Shown: positions 26,308 to 35,344 of the stretch, piece after piece
Position numbering within the stretch: position 1 is the stretch's first letter
Layout of the letters: each line of letters starts with the position of its first letter
Assembly (NCBI GenBank): GCA_913061465.1
Contig: CAJXSU010000003.1
Coordinates: 22,360 to 86,359, forward strand
Source of the DNA: an uncultured Flavobacterium sp.
GTDB lineage: Bacteria > Bacteroidota > Bacteroidia > Flavobacteriales > Flavobacteriaceae
Length of the DNA stretch: 64,000 nucleotides
Direction of reading: 5' to 3'
Program-made: the position numbers and the translations under genes
The notes under the pieces: model-generated
Seen by the model: the letters and a program-made list of their open reading frames with translations, nothing else
Told to the model about the DNA's origin: nothing
Database searches by the model: none

Positions 26308-27783
26308 ATGATTGCTCACAATTCTAAGATTGTAGGAGAAGGTTTAACATACGATGATGTTTTATTAGTTCCTGCTTATTCAGATGTTCTTCCAAGAGAA
26401 GTATCTATCCAAACAAAATTCACTCGAAATATTACCATTAATGTGCCAATTGTGTCTGCCGCTATGGATACAGTTACAGAATCTTCTATGGCTATTGCTA
26501 TTGCCAGAGAAGGTGGAATAGGGGTCTTGCATAAAAATATGTCTATAGAGAAGCAAGCACAGGAGGTTAGAAAGGTAAAAAGAGCAGAAAGTGGTATGAT
26601 CATAGACCCAGTAACACTTCCGCTTACTGCTGTGGTAGCTGATGCTAATAATGCCATGAGAGAACATAAAATTGGCGGTATTCCAGTAATTGATAACCTA
26701 GGTAAATTAAGAGGTATTGTTACTAATAGAGATTTACGTTTTGAACACAATAATGATAGAGCTATTGTAGAGGTAATGACAGAGAAAAATTTGATTACGG
26801 CTCCAGTGGGTACTTCATTAAAAGATGCAGAATCTATTTTACAATTAAATAAAATTGAAAAGCTTCTAATAGTAGACGATGAATATAAATTACGAGGGTT
26901 AATTACTTTTAGAGACATTACAAAAGTTACTCAAAAACCGATAGCCAATAAAGATAGTTTTGGAAGATTACGTGTCGCAGCTGCCTTAGGTGTTACAGCA
27001 GATGCTGTAGATAGAGCAAAGGCTCTGGTGAATGCTGGAGTAGATGCAGTAATTATAGATACTGCACACGGACATACAAAAGGAGTTGTAACAGTCTTAA
27101 AAGCTGTAAAAAAAGCATTTCCAGCACTAGATGTAGTAGTAGGCAATATTGCTACAGCTGAAGCTGCAACTTACTTAGTTAAAGCTGGTGCTGATGCTGT
27201 GAAAGTTGGAATAGGTCCTGGTTCTATTTGTACAACAAGAGTTGTGGCAGGAGTTGGTTTTCCTCAATTCTCAGCTGTTTTAGAAGTCGCTGAAGCTATT
27301 AAAGGCTCAGGTGTTCCAGTTATAGCTGATGGTGGAATTCGTTACACGGGAGATATTCCGAAAGCCATTGCAGCAGGAGCAGATTCTGTAATGTTAGGAT
27401 CTCTTTTAGCAGGAACTAAAGAATCTCCCGGAGAAACCATTATTTACGAGGGTAGGAAATTTAAATCTTACAGAGGTATGGGGTCCGTTGAAGCCATGAA
27501 ACAGGGTTCTAAAGATCGTTATTTCCAAGATGTAGAAGATGATATTAAAAAATTAGTTCCTGAAGGTATTGTTGGAAGAGTTCCTTATAAAGGAAATTTA
27601 GATGAAAGTATTCATCAGTTTATTGGAGGTTTAAAAGCAGGAATGGGATATTGTGGGTCAAAAGACATTGAAACTCTAAAAAGTATAGGAAAGTTTGTTA
27701 GAATAACTAGTTCTGGTATTAATGAGAGTCATCCTCATGATGTAGCTATTACTAAAGAAGCTCCAAATTATAGTAGAAGATAA
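26308..27783 (+). CDS. guaB: Inosine-5'-monophosphate dehydrogenase
   Basis: GuaB oxidises IMP to XMP with NAD+, the committed step of guanine nucleotide synthesis. The 491-residue protein has a TIM barrel interrupted by two CBS domains (about 95-205). The catalytic cysteine is Cys308 in [11 protein letters not shown]. The NAD-binding segment is [12 protein letters not shown], and the flap region is [20 protein letters not shown]. The C-terminus [10 protein letters not shown] is typical of the family. The gene has its own promoter element and ends at a very strong bidirectional terminator. It is a single-gene unit. Confidence 0.98.
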   Translation: MIAHNSKIVGEGLTYDDVLLVPAYSDVLPREVSIQTKFTRNITINVPIVSAAMDTVTESSMAIAIAREGGIGVLHKNMSIEKQAQEVRKVKRAESGMIIDPVTLPLTAVVADANNAMREHKIGGIPVIDNLGKLRGIVTNRDLRFEHNNDRAIVEVMTEKNLITAPVGTSLKDAESILQLNKIEKLLIVDDEYKLRGLITFRDITKVTQKPIANKDSFGRLRVAAALGVTADAVDRAKALVNAGVDAVIIDTAHGHTKGVVTVLKAVKKAFPALDVVVGNIATAEAATYLVKAGADAVKVGIGPGSICTTRVVAGVGFPQFSAVLEVAEAIKGSGVPVIADGGIRYTGDIPKAIAAGADSVMLGSLLAGTKESPGETIIYEGRKFKSYRGMGSVEAMKQGSKDRYFQDVEDDIKKLVPEGIVGRVPYKGNLDESIHQFIGGLKAGMGYCGSKDIETLKSIGKFVRITSSGINESHPHDVAITKEAPNYSRR

Positions 27784-27788
27784 ATTCT

Positions 27789-27842
27789 AAATATATTCAT
27801 AAAAAAGAGAGGCTTTTGCCTCTCTTTTTTATGAATATATTT
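27789..27842. terminator. Bidirectional terminator between guaB and the Skp gene
   Basis: The arms 27789-27813 and 27818-27842 are perfectly complementary over 25 bp around a TTTT loop. The GAGAGGC/GCCTCTC core is flanked by A6/T6 tracts, so the hairpin can terminate transcription in both directions. It serves the convergent genes guaB and the Skp/OmpH gene. Confidence 0.93.
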
Positions 27843-27852
27843 TATAATAATC

Positions 27853-28374
27853 TTATTTTTTTGAAGGTGGAGGCATTTTTATCCCCAATTTAGCCATTAC
27901 CTTTTCTGTAATGTCAAATGTTTCATCTATATATGCAAATTCATTGCCAGAGGAGGTTAAAATTTGCGTAAAACCTTCAGATTTAGCTAATTCAGTAATC
28001 GCTTCACCTAAAATCTGATATAATGGATTCATTAATTGATCTCTTTTAAGATTAATTAAACTATTTCCATTTTGTTGACTTTTTTGTAAGTCTTGCTCCA
28101 ATTCATTAATTTCTTCAATTTTAACTTTCTTAAAGTTATCTGATAAACTTGGATCAAGTTTTTGAAAAGCAGTAACTTTAGCATTATAATCTGATAATTT
28201 AACTTGGTAAGTTGAATCTAATCTTGCGGCATATATTTTCAACTCACTTAAAACCTGTTTAGACTCAGGCATTAATCCAACTATAAATTCTGAATTTATA
28301 GTACCAACTTTGGTTTGACCGTTAACAAAAAAACCTGCAAAACAAAAAACAACTATTAATAATTTTACTTTCAT
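27853..28374 (-). CDS. OmpH/Skp family periplasmic chaperone
   Basis: A 173-residue periplasmic protein of the Skp/OmpH family, which escorts unfolded outer-membrane proteins. A signal peptide (MKVKLLIVVFCFAGFFVNGQ) is followed by the family N-terminus KVGTINSEFIVGLMPESKQV, then a long helical coiled-coil hairpin (about 40-125) and the C-terminal IYQILGEAITELAKSEGFTQ-type strand region. The ATG at 28374 is preferred over an in-frame start 51 bases upstream. It begins the signal peptide directly, and the TATCTTTG promoter element lies 17 bases upstream, inside the longer frame. It follows miaA on the same strand. Confidence 0.9.
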   Translation of the reverse strand: MKVKLLIVVFCFAGFFVNGQTKVGTINSEFIVGLMPESKQVLSELKIYAARLDSTYQVKLSDYNAKVTAFQKLDPSLSDNFKKVKIEEINELEQDLQKSQQNGNSLINLKRDQLMNPLYQILGEAITELAKSEGFTQILTSSGNEFAYIDETFDITEKVMAKLGIKMPPPSKK

Positions 28375-28391
28375 TTTATATATAATTTGAA

Positions 28392-28399
28392 CAAAGATA
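28392..28399 (-). promoter_or_regulatory. Promoter -7 element of the Skp/OmpH gene
   Basis: TATCTTTG on the minus strand matches TAnnTTTG exactly, 17 bases before the ATG at 28374. It excludes the longer reading frame starting at 28425. Confidence 0.5.
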
Positions 28400-28444
28400 A
28401 AAAAGGGATTTAATATTGAAAGCATTATATGCTTTAAAAAATAT

Positions 28445-29353
28445 TTATATTTTTTTCAACTTTTTGATTAAATCACTAAGATCTGTTTCAAAATCAAACC
28501 ACATTATATTGGTGTTTTTTTTAAACCAAGTGAGTTGTCTTTTAGCAAATCTTCGTGTGTTTTTTTTGATTTCTTCTACAGCATATTCTTTGGTGATTTT
28601 TCCATCAAAAAATAAAAATAATTCTTTGTACCCAACTGTTTGTAGTGCGTTTAAAGATTTTTGAGGATGTAATTTTTTGGCCTCATCCAGCAATCCTTTT
28701 TCCATCATTAAATCAACTCTGTAGTTTATTCGATCATAGATTTTTTGACGATCACCATTTAAACCTACAATAATCGATACAAAATCTCTTTTCCTTTTTC
28801 CTTTACCTTTAAAACTGGAATATGGTAAATTTGTACCTATACAAATTTCTAAAGCTCTAATAACTCTTTGTGGATTATCTAATGAAATTGTATTGTAGGT
28901 CTCTATATCTAATTTTTTAAGTTGTTGTTGTAAAGGAATAATCCCTTCATTTTTGTAAATATTATTTAATTCTAGTCTAATAGTTGAATCAATTTTCGGA
29001 AAATCATCTAAGCCTTCAATGACTGCTTTTACATACAAGCCGCTTCCTCCAACCATCACAACAATATTGTGTTTTTTAAACAAAGTATCTAATACGTTTA
29101 GTGCATCTCTTTCAAAGGCACCCACATTATAGTCTTCAAAAACACTTCTGTTTTGAATAAAATGATGAGGTACTTCTGCTAACTCCTCTTTTTCAGGCAC
29201 TGCAGTCCCTATGGTCATTTCCTTATAAAATTGTCTAGAGTCACATGAAATTATTTCTGTTTTAAAATAAGACGCAATTAAGATACTTAGAGAGGTTTTT
29301 CCAATAGCAGTAGGTCCCACAATGGTGATTAGTGTCTTTTTTGAGTTGCCCAT
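28445..29353 (-). CDS. miaA: tRNA dimethylallyltransferase
   Basis: MiaA transfers the dimethylallyl group to A37 of tRNAs that read codons starting with U. The protein has 302 residues, the normal length. The P-loop is VGPTAIGKTSLSI (12-24). SCDSRQFYKEMTIGTAVP carries the catalytic Asp and substrate-threading motif. HHFIQNRSVFEDYNVGAFE and GGSGLYVKAVIEGLDDFP are further signatures. RRFAKRQLTWFKK near the C-terminus is the tRNA-binding end. Its ATG overlaps the stop of the potassium channel gene by one base (TAATG), which suggests translational coupling. Confidence 0.97.
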   Translation of the reverse strand: MGNSKKTLITIVGPTAIGKTSLSILIASYFKTEIISCDSRQFYKEMTIGTAVPEKEELAEVPHHFIQNRSVFEDYNVGAFERDALNVLDTLFKKHNIVVMVGGSGLYVKAVIEGLDDFPKIDSTIRLELNNIYKNEGIIPLQQQLKKLDIETYNTISLDNPQRVIRALEICIGTNLPYSSFKGKGKRKRDFVSIIVGLNGDRQKIYDRINYRVDLMMEKGLLDEAKKLHPQKSLNALQTVGYKELFLFFDGKITKEYAVEEIKKNTRRFAKRQLTWFKKNTNIMWFDFETDLSDLIKKLKKI

Positions 29354-30177
29354 TATTCATTTAATTTATCACCACAATGATAACAAAATATAGCTTCATC
29401 TTGATGAGAGTCTCGCATGCAATTAGGACAACCCTGAGTATTGGTATGAATTTTAGCATTTATCATTTCAGAACCAACAATTCCAGTTGGTATCGCTATG
29501 ATTGCATATCCTAAAATCATGATAGCGCTTGCTATTAATTGACCTATTGGAGTTCCCGGAGCAATATCTCCATATCCTACTGTAGTTAGGGTTACTATAG
29601 CCCAATACACACTTGTTGGAATACTAGTAAAACCATTTTCAGCTCCTTCAACCATGTACATAATAGTACCTAAAATGATGCAAAGAACTAATACAAAGAG
29701 TAAAAAAACTGCAATTTTTGCTCTACTAGACCTCAAGGCTAATAACAATTTATTAGAAGCTCCTATATAGCGAGTTATCTTTAAAATTCTGAATATGCGT
29801 AACAATCTTAATGCTCTTAAAACAGCTAAGTTATGACTATCCATTAGTATTAAAGAAACATATTTTGGAATGGTTGACAATAAATCTATAATACCATAGA
29901 AGCTAAAAATATATTTCCAAGGTTTTTTTACAGTTACAATTCTTAACACATATTCTAGAGAAAATAAGATGGTGATTACCCATTCTGCAACATCCAAAAA
30001 AGGACCGTATTTTTTATCAATACTTTGAACACTTTCAAGCATTACAAAGAGAATACTTGCCAGAATTGCAATTAATAATATGACATCAAACAATCTACCA
30101 CCACTGGTGTCTGCCTCATAAATAATTTCATGAAGTCTGTGTTTTAAAGATGGTTTATTTTTTTGTTGAGAATTCAA
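29353..30177 (-). CDS. Voltage-gated potassium channel with C-terminal zinc ribbon
   Basis: A 274-residue six-helix channel. S1 is about 28-50, S2 about 62-80 and S3 about 92-112. S4 has an arginine ladder at about 119-136 (VLRALRLLRIFRILKITR). S5 is about 152-177. The pore has the K+ selectivity filter TTVGYGD (198-204), and S6 is about 213-236. The C-terminus is not a cyclic-nucleotide or RCK domain but a four-cysteine ribbon: CPNC (250-253) and CYHC (265-268). This could bind zinc and gate or assemble the tetramer. The start is TTG at 30177; the first internal Met is residue 46, inside S1. The gene is translationally coupled to miaA. Confidence 0.88.
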   Translation of the reverse strand: MNSQQKNKPSLKHRLHEIIYEADTSGGRLFDVILLIAILASILFVMLESVQSIDKKYGPFLDVAEWVITILFSLEYVLRIVTVKKPWKYIFSFYGIIDLLSTIPKYVSLILMDSHNLAVLRALRLLRIFRILKITRYIGASNKLLLALRSSRAKIAVFLLFVLVLCIILGTIMYMVEGAENGFTSIPTSVYWAIVTLTTVGYGDIAPGTPIGQLIASAIMILGYAIIAIPTGIVGSEMINAKIHTNTQGCPNCMRDSHQDEAIFCYHCGDKLNE

Positions 30178-30209
30178 ATTATTGTTTTCTAATACTACAA
30201 TATACTACA

Positions 30210-31289
30210 TTACAATCTTATTATTTTTGAAACACTATTATTATTCAAATAATTTTTCACAATAGACTTAGCTAAATCTTTATTTTCAATTGGGGTTAAA
30301 ATAGATTTTAATATTGATATTTTTGATTCTTGAAAAGCTAAATTTGTGTATCCATACCCAACAACTTCATTATTTTCAATTAAAATAAGTCCATTTTCCT
30401 CAACTTCTCGACCATTTAGTTGAATTATAAAGTCTGGGTGAGAAAATTGTTGAACTGTTAATTTTTTCTTTTTTTTGAAATTGTATTTTGGCTTAAGAGT
30501 TTCCAATTCTATATGGTATTTTAATCTATTAAATAACTCATTTCCACTAAATTGGTAAGTTACTTTATCTACTCTTTCCTGAACTTTTAAGGCGCGTTTA
30601 CTTTGCTTCAAAAAAAGTTTAGTAACTTCAGATTTAAGATTGTTTCCTCTACCAATAAATATAACTCTACCTTCATGATTGTGAATATAATATACCCCCA
30701 TTTTAACAGGGATGCTATCTAGAATGGCATTAATTTTATTTTTGATATTTCTATTATCAAAGTATTTAATAGAGTTTTGTGTAATGTCTTTATTTATGTC
30801 TTTATTTAAAAGTAATTTGAATAGTTGAACTGTTGCTAAAGCATCTCCAGATGCTCTATGTCTGTCACTCATGGGTATACCAAGAGATTTACACAATTTA
30901 CCAAGACTATAGGATTTTTCATCAGGAATTAACTTTCTACTTAATTCTATGGTACATATTGAATTTCTCTTATAGTCAAACCCTAATCTATCAAATTCTG
31001 TTTTTAAAATTCTAGTATCAAATTCTGCATTGTGAGCCACTAATGTTACATCTTTTGTAATTTCAACGATACGTTTAGCAACCTCATAAAATTTAGGAGC
31101 ATTTCTGAGCATTTTGTTATTGATTCCTGTAAGCTTTACAACAAATTCTTGAATTGGTTTTTCTGGATTTACCAAGCTCACAAATTGATCTATTGTTGAA
31201 TGTCCATCAAATTTATAGATGGCTATTTCTGTAATGCCCTCCTCATTAAATTTACCTCCCGTAGTTTCTATGTCTAAAATTGCGTACAA
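30210..31289 (-). CDS. DnaQ-like 3'-5' exonuclease with degenerate GIY-YIG domain
   Basis: This 359-residue protein has an N-terminal DEDDh exonuclease domain (1-165): Exo I ILDIETTGG (Asp6, Glu8), Exo II VAHNAEFD (Asp91), Exo III HRASGDA (His144, Asp149). It resembles DNA polymerase III epsilon. A UvrC-type GIY-YIG fold follows (about 194-270; MGVYYI, IFIGRG, LKPKYN). Compared with UvrC, the catalytic arginine position is Glu221 and the catalytic glutamate position is Tyr258. The second nuclease is therefore probably inactive. The start is TTG at 31289, because the yggS stop lies in the same frame one codon upstream. It may proofread or trim DNA ends in repair. The exact role is unknown. Confidence 0.85.
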   Translation of the reverse strand: MYAILDIETTGGKFNEEGITEIAIYKFDGHSTIDQFVSLVNPEKPIQEFVVKLTGINNKMLRNAPKFYEVAKRIVEITKDVTLVAHNAEFDTRILKTEFDRLGFDYKRNSICTIELSRKLIPDEKSYSLGKLCKSLGIPMSDRHRASGDALATVQLFKLLLNKDINKDITQNSIKYFDNRNIKNKINAILDSIPVKMGVYYIHNHEGRVIFIGRGNNLKSEVTKLFLKQSKRALKVQERVDKVTYQFSGNELFNRLKYHIELETLKPKYNFKKKKKLTVQQFSHPDFIIQLNGREVEENGLILIENNEVVGYGYTNLAFQESKISILKSILTPIENKDLAKSIVKNYLNNNSVSKIIRL

Positions 31290-31292
31290 ATT

Positions 31293-31958
31293 CTATGCGA
31301 TATAATTTCTAGAACCAAAAATAGAACTACCAACTCTAATCATGGTACTTCCGTTTTTGATAGCTAATTTGTAATCTCCACTCATTCCCATTGATAGTAT
31401 TGTGAAATCTAGGTGTTGTTTTTTATGAAGGTTGTATAAAGTTTCTAATTCAGAAAATTCTTCATTTAAAATAGCCTCATTTTTTGTGAAAGTTGCCATG
31501 CCCATAAAACCACAAATTTTTACATTAGTAAAGGATTTTAGTTCATCAGAATTTAAAATATCAGATACATCCTCTGGTGTTAACCCAAATTTTGTTTCTT
31601 CTTTAGCTATTCTTACTTGCAGCAAACAGTTAATTACTCTTTCGTGTTTAAGTGCTTGTTTATTTATTTCCTTTAAAGTCTTTAAGCTATCTACTCCATG
31701 AATTAAGTCTACAAAATGAGCCATATACTTCACTTTATTTCGTTGAAGATGACCTATCATATGCCACTCTATATCTTTAGGTAGAGCGTCATGTTTTGTA
31801 ACCATTTCCTGTATTTTGTTTTCCCCAAAAACTCTCTGACCAGCTTCATATGCTTCAAACAAATCTACAATAGGTTTGGTTTTGGACACTGCAACAAGAA
31901 CAGTTTTTTCTGAAATTGATGTTTTAATTTTTTCTAAATTTTCTTTAATATAACTCAT
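31293..31958 (-). CDS. YggS/PROSC family PLP homeostasis protein
   Basis: A 221-residue single-domain TIM-barrel protein that binds pyridoxal phosphate and helps PLP balance. The family has no known catalytic activity. The PLP lysine is Lys26 in LVAVSKTKP. The segments GENKIQEM, EWHMIGHLQRNKVK, GFMGMATF and LSMGMSGDYKLAIKNGSTMIRVGSSIFG are diagnostic. It lies 2 bases from the DUF1015 gene upstream and 3 bases from the exonuclease gene downstream, so these genes are co-transcribed. It is close to serC, a PLP enzyme. Confidence 0.95.
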   Translation of the reverse strand: MSYIKENLEKIKTSISEKTVLVAVSKTKPIVDLFEAYEAGQRVFGENKIQEMVTKHDALPKDIEWHMIGHLQRNKVKYMAHFVDLIHGVDSLKTLKEINKQALKHERVINCLLQVRIAKEETKFGLTPEDVSDILNSDELKSFTNVKICGFMGMATFTKNEAILNEEFSELETLYNLHKKQHLDFTILSMGMSGDYKLAIKNGSTMIRVGSSIFGSRNYIA

Positions 31959-31960
31959 AA

Positions 31961-33196
31961 TTAAAATTCATACATGGTTAAACCACTCCTTAATTTAGGT
32001 TCTATATAACTAGTCTTAGGTGGCATTATCAATTGTGCGTCAGCTATTTTTTTCATTTCATCAATCGTAATTGGTAACATTCCAAAACCAATATCAAACT
32101 GACCATTATCAACCAAAGTTTTGATAGATAACATATCTAATTTATTATTTCGATATTTTATTCTATCATTATTATTTAAGTTATCAATTCCTAAGATAGG
32201 CTTTAAAATGGTTCTGTAAAGAATTTCTGCATCAAGTTTAGATAGTGCATCTTTATAAGCATAGACACTTTTTCTAAGATATAATGAATAAAACTTACCA
32301 TCTAGATACATGCTAAAATGATGTTTTTGAGAGGGTTTATAAAAACGTTCTCCTTTTTCTTCTATTCTGTAGCTTTTATCCAATTCAATTAAAAATTCAT
32401 CAATAGTTAATCCATTTAAATCTTTTATAAATCTATTAAATTCTGAAATTTTTAAATTTGATTCAGGAATGATATAACTCATGAAATAGTTATAGTTTTC
32501 TGTTCCGTTATGATGATTATTTTCTTTCTGTAAAGCTTTTTTTAATAGAGACGAAGACGCGCTTCTATGGTGTCCATCAGCTATGTATAGCGCCTCTTTT
32601 TTTTCAAAAAAAGAAGTAATTTTTTCTATATTAATTTCATCATCAATCAACCATAAACGATGTAGCTTTTTATCTGTTGTTGAAAATTCATATTCTGGTC
32701 TTTTTTCTTTTAAAGTTTGTAGCAATTTGTTGAAATTTTCATCATCTTCATAGGTTAGTAAGACTGGTTCTGCATTAAAACCAGTCGCTTTTAAATAGGT
32801 TTCAAATAATTGTTCCCTTTTTTTTATAGTTCCTTCATGCTTTTTTATGGTACCGTTGTCGTAGTCATCAACTGCTGTTGCTGCAATAATCCCACAAAAT
32901 GAATTGTGAGTATCTGAACTTTCATAGATGTAAAACGAATCTGAACTATCTTTAATGAAAATTTTATTTTCCTTAAATTCTTCATATCTATTATGAATCA
33001 TTTGGAAGCGTTGCTCACCAGTAAATTCTTGATGATATTTATACCCAGGATTAATGATGTGTAAAAAAGTAAAAGGGTTAAATTCTAGCTTAGCATCTAA
33101 CTCTTTATCTGTATATGCATCATAAGATTTTGAAGATACTAAAGCAACTTTGTCTCTGTTTGGTCTTACGGCTTTAAATGGTTTTACAATGGCCAT
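31961..33196 (-). CDS. DUF1015 family protein next to serA/serC
   Basis: A 411-residue protein of the DUF1015 family, function not established. The family N-terminus is IVKPFKAVRPNRDKVALVSS. The most conserved segment is YIADGHHRSASS (Asp207-Gly-His-His-Arg211). The C-terminus carries DIGFGMLPITIDEMKKIAD and PPKTSYIEPKLRSGLTMY. The DGHHR segment resembles the active-site motif of ParB/sulfiredoxin-like ATP-using enzymes, which include an archaeal free-serine kinase. That resemblance is my inference. It is downstream of serC and serA on the same strand (67 bases after serA), which suggests a role in serine metabolism. It has no signal peptide or membrane helix. Confidence 0.85.
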   Translation of the reverse strand: MAIVKPFKAVRPNRDKVALVSSKSYDAYTDKELDAKLEFNPFTFLHIINPGYKYHQEFTGEQRFQMIHNRYEEFKENKIFIKDSSDSFYIYESSDTHNSFCGIIAATAVDDYDNGTIKKHEGTIKKREQLFETYLKATGFNAEPVLLTYEDDENFNKLLQTLKEKRPEYEFSTTDKKLHRLWLIDDEINIEKITSFFEKKEALYIADGHHRSASSSLLKKALQKENNHHNGTENYNYFMSYIIPESNLKISEFNRFIKDLNGLTIDEFLIELDKSYRIEEKGERFYKPSQKHHFSMYLDGKFYSLYLRKSVYAYKDALSKLDAEILYRTILKPILGIDNLNNNDRIKYRNNKLDMLSIKTLVDNGQFDIGFGMLPITIDEMKKIADAQLIMPPKTSYIEPKLRSGLTMYEF

Positions 33197-33263
33197 TATT
33201 ACTAGTTATTTGTTCATGGTAATACTTGAATTTTTTATTAAATTCAATGATTGAAGTACTCGT

Positions 33264-34217
33264 TTATTCTTTTAATAATGCTATGATTTGTGTTGCTAAT
33301 TCAGTTCCTATTCTGTCTTGGGCTTCAATTGTTGCGGCACCTATATGAGGAGTTAATGACAATTCAGGATTCATTAATAATTGTATTTCTGGGTTTGGCT
33401 CTTTTTCAAAAACATCTAACCCAGCAAATTTTACTTTATTTTTTTTTATTGCTTTTATCAATGCTACTTCATCAATTACACCTCCTCTTGCGGCATTGAT
33501 AATACAAATACCTGTTTTCATTTTTGAAATTTCTTTTGTGCCAATTACATAATTTTCTTGAACAGGTACATGCAAACTAATGAAGTCGCTTTCTTTTAAG
33601 AGCGTATCTAAATCTGTAGTTTCAATTGTAATGGTGATTTTCTGACCGTTAAAAAACTCTATAGATATTGGTGCACTTTCTATAAAACGGTCTGTTGCTA
33701 AGACCTCCATACCTATGCCAAGTGCTATTCTTGCTACTTCTTGACCAATTCTTCCAAACCCTATGATACCGATTTTTTTACCTCTTAGTTCAGAGCCCAA
33801 AGCATATGCTTTTTTTAAATCTTTAAATCTAGAATCTCCTTCTAAAGGCATTTCTCTGTTAGATTGATGAAGAAAACGAACCATTCCAAAAAGGTGAGCA
33901 AAGACTAATTCTGCAACAGAATTAGAGGATGCTTTGGGAGTATTAATGACATGAATTCCTTGATCTATGGCATAGTCTGCATCTATATTATCCATTCCAA
34001 CACCACCACGACCAATAAGCTTTATACTTGGGCAAGCATCTATTAATTCCTGCCTTATTTGGGTAGCACTTCTTACTAAAATACCATCTATTTGATGTTT
34101 ATTAATAAAATTTTCTAACTGTACCTGTGCTACTTTGGTAGTTATTACCTCAAATCCATTATTTTGAAGGGATTCTATACCACTTTGTGAAATTCCGTCG
34201 TTTGCTAATATTTTCAT
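33264..34217 (-). CDS. serA: D-3-phosphoglycerate dehydrogenase, short form
   Basis: SerA oxidises 3-phosphoglycerate to 3-phosphohydroxypyruvate with NAD+, opening serine synthesis. At 317 residues it is the short type, lacking the C-terminal ASB and ACT regulatory domains. It is therefore probably not inhibited by serine through ACT. The NAD-binding motif is GKKIGIIGFGRIGQEVARIA. Catalytic residues lie in NAARGGVIDE (Arg), DVFEKEPNPE (Glu) and LTPHIGAATIEAQDR (His). Its ATG is 1 base after the serC stop, showing tight coupling with serC. DUF1015 and yggS follow. Confidence 0.95.
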   Translation of the reverse strand: MKILANDGISQSGIESLQNNGFEVITTKVAQVQLENFINKHQIDGILVRSATQIRQELIDACPSIKLIGRGGVGMDNIDADYAIDQGIHVINTPKASSNSVAELVFAHLFGMVRFLHQSNREMPLEGDSRFKDLKKAYALGSELRGKKIGIIGFGRIGQEVARIALGIGMEVLATDRFIESAPISIEFFNGQKITITIETTDLDTLLKESDFISLHVPVQENYVIGTKEISKMKTGICIINAARGGVIDEVALIKAIKKNKVKFAGLDVFEKEPNPEIQLLMNPELSLTPHIGAATIEAQDRIGTELATQIIALLKE

Positions 34218-34218
34218 C

Positions 34219-35283
34219 TTATGCTTTTCTTTCTAATTCCTGCATGGTATCAACTAGTGCTTGAACGCTATATAATGGTAATGCATTATACATACTTGCT
34301 CTGTATCCACCAACACTTCTATGACCGTTTAATCCATTTATTCTAGTTTCTTTCCACATGCTATCAAAAAGTTCTTTTAAAGACTCATCGTGTAGTGAAA
34401 ATGTAGCATTCATAGTACTTCTGTCTTCTCTAGCTACAATTCCCTTAAATAGTGGATTTCTGTCGATTTCTTTGTACAATAAATCAGCTTTTCTATTGTT
34501 TACTTTTTCAATAAAAGAAATTCCTCCTATATCTTTTAACCATTCTAACGTTAACATAGATACATAGATAGGAAATACAGCTGGGGTATTAAACATACTA
34601 TCTTTACCTATGTGTACTTTATAATCCAACATGGAAGGGATTGCTCTTTGAACTTTACCAAGAATGTCTTCTTTTATAATAACTACGGTTGTACCAGCTG
34701 GTCCCATGTTTTTTTGAGCTCCAGCATATATTAAATCAAATTTTGAAAAATTTAGTTGACGAGAAAAAATATCAGAACTCATGTCACAGACAAGAGGTAT
34801 GTCTAATGTCGGAAATTCTTTAATTTGAGTTCCAAAAATAGTATTGTTACTGGTGCAGTGAAAATAATCTGCATCTGAAGGGATGTTGTATTGTGTTGGG
34901 ATATATGTGAAATTTTTATCTTTTGACGTGGCTACTTCTACCAATTCACCAAATAGTTTTGCTTCTTTGATGGCTTTATCTGACCAAGTACCGGTATTTA
35001 GATAAGCAGCCTTCTTATTTAATAGGTTGTAGGCAGTCATTAAAAATTGAGTACTAGCACCTCCGTGAAGGAATAAAACTTGATATCCTTTGTTTTCAAG
35101 TCCTAATAATTCTAAGGTTAGTAGTTTAGCATTCTCTATAACATCTACAAAAGGTTTGCTTCTGTGAGATATTTCAAGTAAAGAAAGATCATCATTATTA
35201 AAATCAATGACTGCTCTTGAGGCTTGCTGCAATACTTCTTCAGGTAAGATGCATGGTCCAGCACTAAAATTGTGTTTTTTCAT
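34219..35283 (-). CDS. serC: Phosphoserine aminotransferase
   Basis: SerC converts 3-phosphohydroxypyruvate and glutamate to phosphoserine, a PLP-dependent step in serine and possibly vitamin B6 synthesis. The 354-residue protein has the N-terminal FSAGPCILPEEVL motif, the substrate-binding SHRS (39-42), FLHGGASTQF, CDMSSDIFSR and the PLP lysine Lys191 in YAGAQKNMGPAG. The C-terminal SVGGYRASMYNALP is diagnostic. It is directly followed by serA. Upstream, 61 bases away, lies the acyl-CoA reductase gene. I see no clear TAnnTTTG element in that gap, so serC may be read from the reductase promoter. Confidence 0.97.
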   Translation of the reverse strand: MKKHNFSAGPCILPEEVLQQASRAVIDFNNDDLSLLEISHRSKPFVDVIENAKLLTLELLGLENKGYQVLFLHGGASTQFLMTAYNLLNKKAAYLNTGTWSDKAIKEAKLFGELVEVATSKDKNFTYIPTQYNIPSDADYFHCTSNNTIFGTQIKEFPTLDIPLVCDMSSDIFSRQLNFSKFDLIYAGAQKNMGPAGTTVVIIKEDILGKVQRAIPSMLDYKVHIGKDSMFNTPAVFPIYVSMLTLEWLKDIGGISFIEKVNNRKADLLYKEIDRNPLFKGIVAREDRSTMNATFSLHDESLKELFDSMWKETRINGLNGHRSVGGYRASMYNALPLYSVQALVDTMQELERKA

Positions 35284-35344
35284 TATAACTATATTTTCAA
35301 ATGGTAAATTTCTAATATTTTAATCAATTTTTTGTCTTTATAAA

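Noticed and set aside
26376..26918. Antisense open frame of 180 codons opposite guaB
   Set aside because: It lies wholly inside the well-conserved guaB gene, has no promoter or recognisable motif, and looks like a frame shadow.
28375..28425. Longer N-terminus for the Skp/OmpH protein
   Set aside because: A promoter element at 28392-28399 lies inside it, and the shorter start gives a clean signal peptide.
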